A stretch of 60,906 bases of DNA from Lachnoclostridium sp. (lineage in GTDB: Bacteria > Bacillota > Clostridia > Lachnospirales > Lachnospiraceae): assembly GCA_023665475.1 (NCBI GenBank), contig JAMPEB010000019.1, positions 1-60,906 on the forward strand, in the 5' to 3' direction. The notes beneath the pieces are model-generated. The model ran no database searches and was not told the origin of the DNA. It saw nothing but the letters and a program-made list of their open reading frames with translations. This document shows, piece after piece, positions 51,695-59,838 of the stretch (position 1 is its first letter; each line of letters starts with the position of its first letter). A program made the translations under genes and the position numbers.

Positions 51695-51767
51695 TTTTAT
51701 AACCCTTCCTTTCCTCAACTTTTCCGTCATGCTTGCGCAGCAGGCACAACCACCCAAATCTTTTCAT
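51681..51767 (-). CDS. 28-codon leader ORF overlapping the DUF3737 start
   Basis: An ATG at 51767 lies just behind AGGAAAG of a family-A repeat. It opens a frame KRFGWLCLLRKHDGKVEERK that stops 14 bases inside the DUF3737 gene. The ribosome site comes from the repeat, so the repeat here serves a short leader and not the main gene. The leader may couple translation into DUF3737. The peptide has no recognisable function. Confidence 0.45.
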   Translation of the reverse strand: MKRFGWLCLLRKHDGKVEERKGYKNESD

Positions 51768-51805
51768 CTTTCCTTTCATTCCGCCGCGCAAGCGGCATTT
51801 TAATC
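51768..51805 (-). repeat. family-A start-proximal hairpin repeat before the DUF3737 leader
   Basis: Minus strand CACTGATTAAAATGCCGC, TTGC, GCGGC and GGAATGAAAGGAAAG, then ATG. It differs by one base from the hpt copy over about 39 bases, although the genes are unrelated and 45 kb apart. Confidence 0.8.
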
Positions 51806-51816
51806 AGTGGGAATTT

Positions 51817-52074
51817 TCAATCTTCACACTTACCTGCCCTGCTGCGACCAATCTGATAAACCAGATAGTCCAGACAATCTATCTGTTTTTCTTCTTTGTG
51901 CACTCTGTCCAAAATACATTTTCTATGTTCCTCCATCAGCCGTAGCTGACCGTTCAAGTCGTCCTGATTCATGCATTTCATAAAACACTCAATTGTTTTC
52001 CGGTCACATCCGGCATCTTTTAAGTTCTGGATTACATCTTCCTCCGAATTGTAGCCTATTGCCTGTGCCAACAC
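51817..52074 (-). CDS. small soluble protein of the cyclophilin-like operon
   Basis: A protein of about 85 aa with a helical character: EEDVIQNLKDAGCDRKTIE, then MEEHRKCILDRVHKEEKQID and CLDYLVYQIG. Similar small proteins accompany cyclophilin-like genes in Clostridia as I recall. The start is uncertain: a GTG at 52074 gives the family-like N-terminus (LAQAIGYNSEED) but its ribosome site is weak. Longer starts would overlap the preceding lipoprotein gene. Function unknown. Confidence 0.6.
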   Translation of the reverse strand: MLAQAIGYNSEEDVIQNLKDAGCDRKTIECFMKCMNQDDLNGQLRLMEEHRKCILDRVHKEEKQIDCLDYLVYQIGRSRAGKCED

Positions 52075-52105
52075 CCTTTGCTCGCCGCCCTTTCTCTTTG
52101 TCTTT

Positions 52106-52735
52106 CTATTCCCCGTCGCTGATACTGATGATTTTATTTCCCCACCCTTCCAGCACCGGATTGTTTTCAACCGCATCCACAAATTCTTCCGTAGCATCAA
52201 AATACCCTACCGGTGTGTACTCTGCCGAAACTTCCGCATCGTGATAGAACAGAATGATACGATTGGGGTCGGAATAATACACTTCTCCTGCCTTTTCCGA
52301 TATGATCTTTTCCGGTGCGGAAGGTATCTCATAACGGCTGGGGATATCATAATATTGCATAACTTCCCAATTCTCAAAGTCATCATAATGGTAGATGGGC
52401 AAATTCCAATCGCTGCTTCCCACATGCCTTGCAATCGCTGCTGCCGTATCATTGTCGTAAAGGTACAGGGTAAAGGACTTCCCTTCATACCCAAACCGGG
52501 CTGTCAGCTCTGCCGCCTGCCGGGAAGATTCTTTTTCATCAGGCACCAAGCTGCTCTCGGATGAAGCATCTTCTGAAGGTAAATCGGAAATATTGCTGCT
52601 CTTGGATGAATTGTCCCTTGCAGAAATAACAGGATTATCAGATGAACTATCATCCTGTGACGAATTGCCACAGCCGACTAGCAGCATTCCTGAAACCAGC
52701 GCCAAATTTAATATGATACATAACCTTTTTTTCAT
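52106..52735 (-). CDS. second lipoprotein of the LysR-linked locus, cyclophilin-like
   Basis: A 209-residue lipoprotein. The signal ends at the lipobox VSGMLLVGCGN, then follows a long Ser/Asp-rich linker. The C-terminal domain (about 80-205) has FGYEGKSFTLYLYDNDTAAA, SDWNLPIYHYDDFENWEVMQ and NRIILFYHDAEVSAEYTPVG. It resembles the cyclophilin-like fold of the gene at 50232 but more distantly. It starts at ATG 52735 behind the GGAATGGAGG of a composite repeat. A LysR-type site lies 95-160 bases upstream. Confidence 0.75.
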   Translation of the reverse strand: MKKRLCIILNLALVSGMLLVGCGNSSQDDSSSDNPVISARDNSSKSSNISDLPSEDASSESSLVPDEKESSRQAAELTARFGYEGKSFTLYLYDNDTAAAIARHVGSSDWNLPIYHYDDFENWEVMQYYDIPSRYEIPSAPEKIISEKAGEVYYSDPNRIILFYHDAEVSAEYTPVGYFDATEEFVDAVENNPVLEGWGNKIISISDGE

Positions 52736-52800
52736 AATATCCTCCATTCCGCCGCCTTCGGCGGCAAAAATAACGATGAAAACGCTTTTTGCGTTTTTCG
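52736..52800 (-). repeat. composite start-proximal repeat (families C + A) before a lipoprotein gene
   Basis: Minus strand: ACCGAAAAACGC, AAAAA, GCGTTTTC (hairpin C), an AT-rich spacer, then GCCGCC-GAA-GGCGGC (52751-52765) and GGAATGGAGGATATT before the ATG. It has the same order as the copies before mazG and the gene at 56039. Confidence 0.82.
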
Positions 52801-52830
52801 GTTTCTAAAGTTACCCCAAACTTTGATTCT

Positions 52831-52897
52831 AATATAATCCACATCACCGCAAATAGCAAATACTTATATTCAATGCGTATCTATAGATAAAACCTAT
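52831..52897 (-). promoter_or_regulatory. LysR-type site and promoter of the lipoprotein operon
   Basis: A palindrome ATAG-N7-CTAT (52883-52897) is followed on the minus strand by the conserved ATATAAGTATTTG next to a TTGCTA -35 (52854-52859), then 17 bases and TATATT (52831-52836). The palindrome starts 24 bases from the -35, as at 58743. It starts 7 bases beyond the permease stop. Confidence 0.75.
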
Positions 52898-52903
52898 TTG
52901 TTT

Positions 52904-55225
52904 TTACTCTGTAATCAAAGTAACCAGTCTGCATCTTTTTATCCTTCCTGCCGCCATCCATGCGAAAATAACGGAAAGCCCAATCACTGCCGCTGCCGGG
53001 AGCAGGCTGTTGGATAATGTCATATGGGATGAAAAATTGCTGATGCCAAACATCTTAAGAAGCTCTGCCACAAGTGGGTCTGTCAATATTTCACTGAAGA
53101 GTATGCCCGCTGCCGCCCCAACCGAAGAGACAATCCCGAACCGCAGTACAAAGGAAACTCTGAGCCTTGCCGTTGTAAAGCCGAGGGTTTTATATATCCC
53201 TAAGTCTTTCTGTTCCACGATAAGCAGCTTGCTCCCTGTCAGTAATATCACCACCAGCACTACTACCGCCACAATCCCATACATAAAATACATTAAAAGC
53301 TCCATGGCGGAGAGAATACCATATAGTCCGGGCCATGAATTCTCGTGAAGGTACACATCCCCGCCAAAAGTATCTTCCAATGCCTGCATCACCTCTGCCT
53401 GTTTTTCCGTATCCTCCAAGAAGTAGTGCACACACCACATATTAGAGGTTTCACGCCCTATTTTCTGATACCCGCCTCGACTTAACCCCACATTGGCGCC
53501 CATATCATTGGCACATTGATAAATTCCGGAAACTTTATATTCAGAAGTACCCAGCTCTCCACTGACCCGAACCGTATCACCGATTCCCACATCCAAATCT
53601 GCCGCCACAAACTCTGTCAGCACAATTTCATCCTCACCGGCACAGGTTCTTCCTTTCAGCATATGAAACCGTTCCGGCTGTGTAATGACATTCGCTGTAT
53701 AGTCCACACCTTCCACAGTCACTCCCGGCATGGCAAGCATATATTGATCCGTAATCCCCGTATGGGACCTAATCAGCCCTTCCACATCCTCATTTGTCGC
53801 CCTTCCAAAAGGCTGGGCGGCAATGTGTAGATCAGAGGGGTTAAAAGCATCCATCAACCCCTCTCCATTGGGTCCGAGCCAGAACGAGAGCCGTCCGATC
53901 AAGGATGCAAAAAATACAAGCAGCATTGCCACAAGACAGACTCCCATATAACGCCGTCTTCCTATTGTAAGCTGCCGCAGCGCCATCCAGAATCCCAGCC
54001 CTTTTCGGAAAAGAGGTGAACTTATTTCCTTCACCGCCTCTTTGCCTGTCTGCCTTCGGATTGCCCTCATAGGGGTAATCTTTTCTATCCCCGCAGTTTT
54101 CAGATACACAAATCCAAATAATACCAAAAAAACCGCAAACAAAACCAAGACACAAAGTCCCATGGGGATTTTGGAGGGCATTAACAGACCGGTGGCGGTC
54201 AGTGTCATACGGCAGACAATCTGTGCTGCGGGAACTGCCAACAAACTTCCCAAAATCATACCCCATAAAACCGGAGAAAGGAAGAGGATAATTTGTACCT
54301 TCTGCAGTTTCTTCGTTGTAAATCCGATAGTCTTCAAAATCCCCGTATCCACTATATCCTGCTCCATAGCGCTAACTATACCATGACCCATTACAATCAG
54401 GGATACCGCTGCAAGAATAAGAGAAAATGCCAGCAAAAGACCGGTAAACACATTTTGTAAAGTCAGCATAAAACCGGAAATCGCACTGTCCGAGTGTGTA
54501 AATTCCCCATACTGCAAAAGTTCCGTACCATTATTTATGACCGCATTAAATTCCGCTGCGCTCAATTCATCGCTGCTCTGAAAAATATGCACCATATATC
54601 CGTCACGGGCAAGACCGTCAATACCTGACCCCGCAATCATCTGGGCAATTTCTTCATGGTCCTGCTCACAAATGAGAAAACTTTTCATCCCAATCATGGA
54701 ACTGCCCATAAAGGGGTCCTCAAACCAACCTTTTACAACAAAGGATTTCATTACGCTGTTCCGCGTAATGCGAAAGCTGATCTCATCCCCAATCTTCACA
54801 CCGAACATGGACTGCATGGACGGTGAAACATAAATTTCTCCCTGTCCGATTTCAGCGTTCTCCGAAAAGATTTTATACGGGTATTGATCCGGCTCATAGG
54901 TTACAAGCTGACCTTCGCTATCCGATTTCTGCCCGTTTACTTCGTACTCCGCAAAGATAATCTGTTGTGTACCTGTCCGCTCCACTTCCGGAAGGGCAGT
55001 GAGCCCGTCTGCCAGCTTTTGTATGTCGGGAACACCGGAAACCCATGCGGTGATTTTTCCGAATCCAAGTCTCTCCATCTCATCATGTACATAACTCCCA
55101 GCATTTTTCCATACTGTCAAAACCGTCACCAGTGTCACCGATAAAAGCAGGATCAGGACAAAAATTCCCGCCAGACTCCCCCTGTGCCGCCTGCTGCCCG
55201 CAAGCCATAATGTTTTTATCTCCAT
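52904..55225 (-). CDS. ABC exporter permease with two FtsX domains
   Basis: A 773-residue membrane protein with two FtsX/MacB-type halves. The first membrane segment (about 15-35) is followed by an extracellular domain to about residue 240 and three segments with IVDTGILKTIGFTTKKLQKV between. A second anchor near 425-450, another extracellular domain and three more segments with KDLGIYKTLGFTTARLRV follow. It pairs with the ATPase upstream. ATG 55225 chosen for AAAGGA at suitable spacing. Substrate unknown. Confidence 0.85.
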   Translation of the reverse strand: MEIKTLWLAGSRRHRGSLAGIFVLILLLSVTLVTVLTVWKNAGSYVHDEMERLGFGKITAWVSGVPDIQKLADGLTALPEVERTGTQQIIFAEYEVNGQKSDSEGQLVTYEPDQYPYKIFSENAEIGQGEIYVSPSMQSMFGVKIGDEISFRITRNSVMKSFVVKGWFEDPFMGSSMIGMKSFLICEQDHEEIAQMIAGSGIDGLARDGYMVHIFQSSDELSAAEFNAVINNGTELLQYGEFTHSDSAISGFMLTLQNVFTGLLLAFSLILAAVSLIVMGHGIVSAMEQDIVDTGILKTIGFTTKKLQKVQIILFLSPVLWGMILGSLLAVPAAQIVCRMTLTATGLLMPSKIPMGLCVLVLFAVFLVLFGFVYLKTAGIEKITPMRAIRRQTGKEAVKEISSPLFRKGLGFWMALRQLTIGRRRYMGVCLVAMLLVFFASLIGRLSFWLGPNGEGLMDAFNPSDLHIAAQPFGRATNEDVEGLIRSHTGITDQYMLAMPGVTVEGVDYTANVITQPERFHMLKGRTCAGEDEIVLTEFVAADLDVGIGDTVRVSGELGTSEYKVSGIYQCANDMGANVGLSRGGYQKIGRETSNMWCVHYFLEDTEKQAEVMQALEDTFGGDVYLHENSWPGLYGILSAMELLMYFMYGIVAVVVLVVILLTGSKLLIVEQKDLGIYKTLGFTTARLRVSFVLRFGIVSSVGAAAGILFSEILTDPLVAELLKMFGISNFSSHMTLSNSLLPAAAVIGLSVIFAWMAAGRIKRCRLVTLITE

Positions 55226-55277
55226 CTTCATTTCCTTTCCCGGCAGCCCCACCCGGACGAAACTTAGGTTTGTCCTT

Positions 55278-56039
55278 TTACCAGGACAAATCAGAAAGCC
55301 AATCGTTTAATTTCTTTTCCCGCTCTTTGGCATCCGTTTCCCGGTAAACTCCCATGGACAACTCATCCAGTATCTTTCCGTCTTCCAGATACAGAATCCT
55401 TGTTCCGCGAATTGCCGCTTTTGTATCATGTGTCACCATCAGGATACTCTGTCCGTTATCGGAAAGCCCTGTCAAAAGACTGAGTACCTCCTCTGTATTC
55501 CGCTTGTTTAAAGCTCCTGTGGGTTCATCCGCGAATAAAAGTCCCGGGTGGTTGATAACTGCTCTTGCGATGGCAGCCCTCTGCGCCTCCCCGCCCGAAA
55601 CTTCGGAGGGAAATCGGTCTTTTGCCTTTTCTACCCCCATCCGCTTCAACAGTTCCCCGGCTTTTTGCCACACAACCTTCGCATCTTTTCCCGAATCCAG
55701 ATACCCGGCTACCGCCACATTTTCAAACAGGCTTAGGCTGCTGACAAGGTGGGTCTGCTGGAACACAAAACCAAATTCATGGGAACGCAGGAGCGCCATC
55801 TGCCGCTCCTTATACTTGCTGATTTCCTCTCCCTTGTACAGCACCTTTCCTGCCGTAATGCTGTCCATACCGCTCAGGGCATACAATAATGTTGATTTTC
55901 CTGCTCCGGAAGAACCCATAATCACCGTAAAATCACCTTTATAAATATCCACATCAATATCTTTTAAAATCTGCTCCCTGCCGGTTCCCTGAGAGAACTG
56001 CCTGCACAAACCTCTCGCGGAAAGCAACACTTCTTTCAT
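55278..56039 (-). CDS. ABC exporter ATPase (LolD/MacB-like)
   Basis: A 253-residue ATPase. Walker A is IMGSSGAGKSTLLYALSG, the signature VSGGEAQRAAIARAV and Walker B LLFADEPTGALN, with the switch His in LMVTHDTKAA. ATG 56039 follows GGAGG at 7 bases; that site belongs to a composite palindromic repeat. It lies between the PaaK-like gene and its permease on the same strand. Confidence 0.92.
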   Translation of the reverse strand: MKEVLLSARGLCRQFSQGTGREQILKDIDVDIYKGDFTVIMGSSGAGKSTLLYALSGMDSITAGKVLYKGEEISKYKERQMALLRSHEFGFVFQQTHLVSSLSLFENVAVAGYLDSGKDAKVVWQKAGELLKRMGVEKAKDRFPSEVSGGEAQRAAIARAVINHPGLLFADEPTGALNKRNTEEVLSLLTGLSDNGQSILMVTHDTKAAIRGTRILYLEDGKILDELSMGVYRETDAKEREKKLNDWLSDLSW

Positions 56040-56161
56040 ACTAACCTCCATTCCGCCGCCTTCCGGTTAGCGACACATAATTAAAAACGCCGGTTTTGCG
56101 TTTTTCAGGTGTAAAGCTTTCGATTTTCTTAGGTGGCGTTTTACAGACACCTTAGAAAATC
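56040..56161 (-). repeat. full composite repeat: hairpins B, C and A before the ABC ATPase
   Basis: Minus strand order: hairpin B, GATTTTCTAAGGTG...CACCTAAGAAAATC (56122-56161), then GAAAGCTTTACACCTG. Hairpin C follows (AAAAACGC...GCGTTTTT, 56083-56107). An imperfect hairpin A (GTCGCTAACCGGAAGGCGGC) comes last, with GGAATGGAGG before the ATG. It is the longest copy in the window and shows that B, C and A belong to one composite. Confidence 0.8.
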
Positions 56162-56164
56162 TCT

Positions 56165-57532
56165 TCACACTACTGCCTCCTCTATATCTGCCGGATAATC
56201 CGCCAGAATCAACGGTTTTTTCCCCGTAGCGGAGTCCGGCGGAATCTCTTTTACAAAGTGTATATAAAACTGCACATAAGACAGTTTCTTTTCCGTAAGA
56301 ATTTTTTCCATCTGCTTCTGCATTTCCGCACGCACGCATTCCCGCCTTGCTTCACCCGAAACTTCCGCCAAAATTTCAAAGGCTGCCCTGCCTATCTTGC
56401 GGAACTGATAATCTCTGAGCCCCTTGATGCAAAACCCCTCTACAGCCAGCGGATGCAGGAAATCCCTGTTCCCTTTCCCGTCTTCAAACCAGAGTATATC
56501 CTCGTCCCGCCCAAGCAGGATTTCCGCTCTGCTAAAAGGGCTGTCTCCGGCCGGCTCTTTTAAGACCAGACGGTCGGAAATCCTATAACGAATTAACGGC
56601 TGCGTAAAATTATAGAGTGATGTCAGATACATGGCATCTCCTTCCACCTCAATCACATTCATATCATCAAACAGAATCATGCCGTCTTCCTTTCCTGTTT
56701 CCACACCCATTGCAAGGGATTCACTGGCGCCATAAAAATTGATGACCTCCGCATGAAACACAGTTTCCAGAAAATGGCGCAGTCCCCTTCCCAACGGTTC
56801 CCCGCAGGAAATTATCCGCATCACATCCATTTCTATCTCTCCGTTTTCCACAAGCTCCCCCAAGATTTTGATGGCAGAGGGATAACCGATAATCATATTA
56901 GGCTTGAATGCGCGGATATTATCCACCCACTTTTCCAGCGGCGTGTTGATGTCCAAATACATCTGCTCCGCCCCTACCCCGTCTATTCCGTCACCCACAG
57001 CCATTGCCCCGCCGTAGCGTCCCTCGGTAGCGGCAATATAGGCAATCCTCGGTTTTCCTGCCAGCAGTTTTACTATCTGCGGCATAGACATATTCCATAA
57101 GGCGCCCCGTATAATACCGAGAAGCATCCTATTCCATGCGGTTTCATCATAGACAAAATATCCCGGGGTTCCTGTACTGCCGGAAGAATGTACAATGTGA
57201 CAGCCTCGGAATGTTTTTTCTTCCCTGTTTCCTTCCGCATCAAATTTCCGAATTTCCTCCTGCGTCAGATCAGGTACGGTAATCAATTCCTCAAAATGTT
57301 CCAACAGAGCTCCTTTGTCAATTGTCGGGAACGCGGACAGCGGAAGCGTAGCAAGCTGTTCCCGCTCAATCCCGGCATTTTCAAAAGCTGTCCTGTAATA
57401 TCGGGAATGCTCCCATGCAAAGCGGAGCATCTTGCGAAGCTTCCTGTCCTGAATCTTTTTCATCTGTTCCGCAGATTTTTTCGTATTTTTCTTCAGCCTA
57501 TATAAATCAAACAATACTTTTATCGTATTCAC
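56165..57532 (-). CDS. PaaK/CapK-like adenylate-forming ligase
   Basis: A 455-residue acyl-adenylate ligase of the phenylacetate-CoA ligase/coenzyme F390 synthetase group. The nucleotide loop is HSSGSTGTPGYFVYDE, later EVINFYGASESLAMG, YRISDRLVL, and a small C-terminal domain (EILAEVSGEARRECVR). No phenylacetate genes are near, so an unknown acid is activated. The start is GTG at 57532 with AGGAG 10 bases upstream. It lies 20 bases downstream of the Ntn hydrolase gene, in the same operon. Confidence 0.82.
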   Translation of the reverse strand: MNTIKVLFDLYRLKKNTKKSAEQMKKIQDRKLRKMLRFAWEHSRYYRTAFENAGIEREQLATLPLSAFPTIDKGALLEHFEELITVPDLTQEEIRKFDAEGNREEKTFRGCHIVHSSGSTGTPGYFVYDETAWNRMLLGIIRGALWNMSMPQIVKLLAGKPRIAYIAATEGRYGGAMAVGDGIDGVGAEQMYLDINTPLEKWVDNIRAFKPNMIIGYPSAIKILGELVENGEIEMDVMRIISCGEPLGRGLRHFLETVFHAEVINFYGASESLAMGVETGKEDGMILFDDMNVIEVEGDAMYLTSLYNFTQPLIRYRISDRLVLKEPAGDSPFSRAEILLGRDEDILWFEDGKGNRDFLHPLAVEGFCIKGLRDYQFRKIGRAAFEILAEVSGEARRECVRAEMQKQMEKILTEKKLSYVQFYIHFVKEIPPDSATGKKPLILADYPADIEEAVV

Positions 57533-57552
57533 AAGCGTCCTGCTCCTTTCTT

Positions 57553-58665
57553 CTACTCAAATGCGAATGCATACCCTTGCTCGTAATTTTCGCGATGATA
57601 ATAAACTGCCTGACCTTTTGTCTGGTTAAAAACAATACTCCACTCGGTAGATTCAAACTCCCCAAAATTTCCTTTACTCACGCTGCTCAGTGCGTCACGA
57701 ACATCCTCCACGCTCATTGCTTTGCTTTCTTTCAGGCGTTCCGCCAAAATATCATAACGCGTGTGGGATTGTGCTGTCCCGATTCCGTTTTTTTCCCCTT
57801 CCGCAAGATAAAAATTTGTCAAAATCGGTGTTTCCGTTACCACCATCTCATTTTCTATATATTCAACCGCCACACTTTTTCCGGTGGCATCCGCCAAAGC
57901 AAAATGAACCATCATCCCCATGGAGGCGTGCATATCATACCGTTTAAGAAGTTCGAGCGCCTCATCCACTGTCGCCGACTTGTCTAACAGCAAACGGATT
58001 GCCGTAGTTGTGGTAATATCCGGTTTCTCCGTATCCTGTTCAATGGATGCCGAATCCTGAATCATATTGACCGACACCGCAAGACCTTTTTCATTCATCC
58101 CGTCCAAAGGCGCATATAATGCGGCGAGCGTCTTAATCTCATCCTGTTTCAGCGCCATGTCCACCGGACCTTCCTGGCCGATAAAATCCAGATTGACTGT
58201 GGAAATGGAGGCGTACCCGTTTTCGGGATAGGACAACACCACCATAGCCTCACATCGGTTCCAATCAAAATTCCGCCCAAACAAGGCTTCCCCATCCAAA
58301 GTCTGAACCGCAATAGTGCTGCACCCAAAAAAATTTCCGTTAAAATCTATATCCATGCCCGATAACAAATTCTCCGTCAGAAAGCTGACTACTTCCTTAT
58401 CCGATGAAGCTCCGCCTTCTGAAAGAAACTTGTCAAAACCGTAATCTTTGTCATAACGGACAGCAGAAAAACCTTTCTCCAATTCTATGATTTCTTCCGT
58501 GAGAACAACATTTGTTTCTTTCGCGTCTGCGGAGCTTGTTACTGTGTCCGCGTCTGCGCTTTCCCTGCTTTGTCCATCCTGTCCTTCTCCTGTTTTACCA
58601 TCGCCGCAGCCTGTCAGGGAAAAAATCGCCCACAAAGTTAACGCTATCAATATGCTCTTTTTCAT
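57553..58665 (-). CDS. lipoprotein Ntn hydrolase, linear amide C-N hydrolase family
   Basis: A 370-residue lipoprotein. The signal ends at FSLTGCGD, with an acidic Ser-rich linker to about residue 55. The hydrolase domain starts with FFGCSTIAV, where Cys115 is the likely nucleophile, then GEALFGRNFDWNRCEAMVV, as in the choloylglycine/penicillin-V-acylase-like family. It probably cuts an N-acyl amide outside the cell. Unlike many members the Cys is not at a processed N-terminus as far as seen. It is the first gene of the 58.7-52.9 kb operon under a LysR-type site. Confidence 0.82.
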   Translation of the reverse strand: MKKSILIALTLWAIFSLTGCGDGKTGEGQDGQSRESADADTVTSSADAKETNVVLTEEIIELEKGFSAVRYDKDYGFDKFLSEGGASSDKEVVSFLTENLLSGMDIDFNGNFFGCSTIAVQTLDGEALFGRNFDWNRCEAMVVLSYPENGYASISTVNLDFIGQEGPVDMALKQDEIKTLAALYAPLDGMNEKGLAVSVNMIQDSASIEQDTEKPDITTTTAIRLLLDKSATVDEALELLKRYDMHASMGMMVHFALADATGKSVAVEYIENEMVVTETPILTNFYLAEGEKNGIGTAQSHTRYDILAERLKESKAMSVEDVRDALSSVSKGNFGEFESTEWSIVFNQTKGQAVYYHRENYEQGYAFAFE

Positions 58666-58690
58666 TAGAGAACCTCCTTATTCTGGCTTC

Positions 58691-58757
58691 AGTGTATCAC
58701 CGCGATTGTAAAATAACAAATACTTATATCTAATGCATTTGTATAGTTGAAACCTAT
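58691..58757 (-). promoter_or_regulatory. LysR-type site and promoter between the LysR and hydrolase genes
   Basis: A palindrome ATAG-N7-CTAT (58743-58757) is followed on the minus strand by ATATAAGTATTTG, the -35 TTGTTA (58714-58719), 17 bases and TACACT (58691-58696). Over about 50 bases it matches 52831-52897 at most positions with identical spacing. It lies between the divergent genes, the usual place for a LysR regulator's own site. Confidence 0.78.
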
Positions 58758-58817
58758 ATGTTTTTGTGTTATGCTATACAATGTCATGTATACAAAAAAC
58801 GAAAGGATGGACTACAT

Positions 58818-59705
58818 ATGGAACTACGAGTGCTTCAATATTTTCTTGCCGTCGCAAGGGAGCAAAGTATTGTCCGGGCAGCGGAGTCCCTGCATCTTTC
58901 CCAACCTACTCTTTCCACACAGATAAAAGCTATGGAAGAAGAACTTGGGAAACAACTTCTCATACGCGGAACCAAAGGCTCCAGAAAAATCTCACTTACA
59001 GAAGAAGGGATGATTCTGCGGAAGCGCGCGGAAGAAATCCTAAATCTGGTGCAAAAAACCGAGAAAGAGATTACTCTTTCCGATCAGGTCGTGGCAGGCG
59101 ATGTTTATATAGGAACAGGAGAAACCGATTCCGTTCGTTTTATTGCAAAAGCGGCAAAAGAACTCTACCGGACTTATCCCGGCATACATTACCATATCTC
59201 CAGCGGAAATGCCGAGTATGTATTGGAACAGTTAGACAAAGGATTGATTGATTTCGGAATTGTATTTGGCGCCGTAGACCACACAAAATATAATTCCATA
59301 CCACTGCCCTATAAAGATACATGGGGCGTACTGATGCGAGGGGACTCTTCATTGGCAGCAAAAGATTCTATCATGCCCGAAGATTTGTGGGACAAACCCC
59401 TGATTATTTCCAGACAGGAAAATCACGATGGATTTTTTACACACTGGATGAAAAAAGAACTTACGGAATTGGAAATCATCGCAACCTATAACTTACTCTT
59501 TAATGCTTCTTTAATGGTGGAAGAGGGATTGGGTTACGCTGTCGGCTTTGACAAAATTATCAATACCACAGGTAACAGCGCCCTTTGTTTTCGTCCCCTC
59601 TCGCCTGTACAGGAAGCCTCTATGAGCGTTATCTGGAAGAAATATCAGATTTTTTCAAAAGCATCGGAAAAGTTTATGGAAATTATTAAAAACCAAAAAT
59701 TTTAA
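58818..59705 (+). CDS. LysR-family transcriptional regulator
   Basis: A 295-residue regulator. The N-terminal winged HTH reads MELRVLQYFLAVAREQSIVR then AAESLHLSQPTLSTQIKAME. An effector-binding domain of the periplasmic-protein fold (about 90-295) includes GDVYIGTGETDSV and LDKGLIDFGIVFG. Start at 58818, the standard LysR start with AAAGGA upstream. It is divergent from the Ntn hydrolase operon and shares an intergenic site with it, so it probably activates that operon in response to an unknown small molecule. Confidence 0.95.
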   Translation: MELRVLQYFLAVAREQSIVRAAESLHLSQPTLSTQIKAMEEELGKQLLIRGTKGSRKISLTEEGMILRKRAEEILNLVQKTEKEITLSDQVVAGDVYIGTGETDSVRFIAKAAKELYRTYPGIHYHISSGNAEYVLEQLDKGLIDFGIVFGAVDHTKYNSIPLPYKDTWGVLMRGDSSLAAKDSIMPEDLWDKPLIISRQENHDGFFTHWMKKELTELEIIATYNLLFNASLMVEEGLGYAVGFDKIINTTGNSALCFRPLSPVQEASMSVIWKKYQIFSKASEKFMEIIKNQKF

Positions 59706-59790
59706 AATCCCATGTCTGTTCTTGCTAAATGCTTTGGTTTATGGCATAATACTGTTGAATCAAAGTACCAGAGGGATAAAACTCTTTATT

Positions 59791-59838
59791 GGTAGCAGTA
59801 TCGCAGGCAGAATCCTGCGATATGCGGGGGTATAATTA
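59791..59838 (+). repeat. family-E start-proximal repeat, copy 3
   Basis: GGTAGCAGTATCGCAGG-CAGAAT-CCTGCGATA (9-bp perfect inner stem) then TGCGGGGGTATAATT and the ATG at 59838. It is the cleanest copy of the family, also found at 2017-2040 and 18083-18166. The preceding 59706-59790 holds no gene. Confidence 0.78.

Noticed and set aside
56165..57532. Phenylacetate degradation or F390 synthesis as the role of the PaaK-like gene
   Set aside because: No phenylacetate, methanogen or F420 context exists in the operon; the family is used for many different acids.
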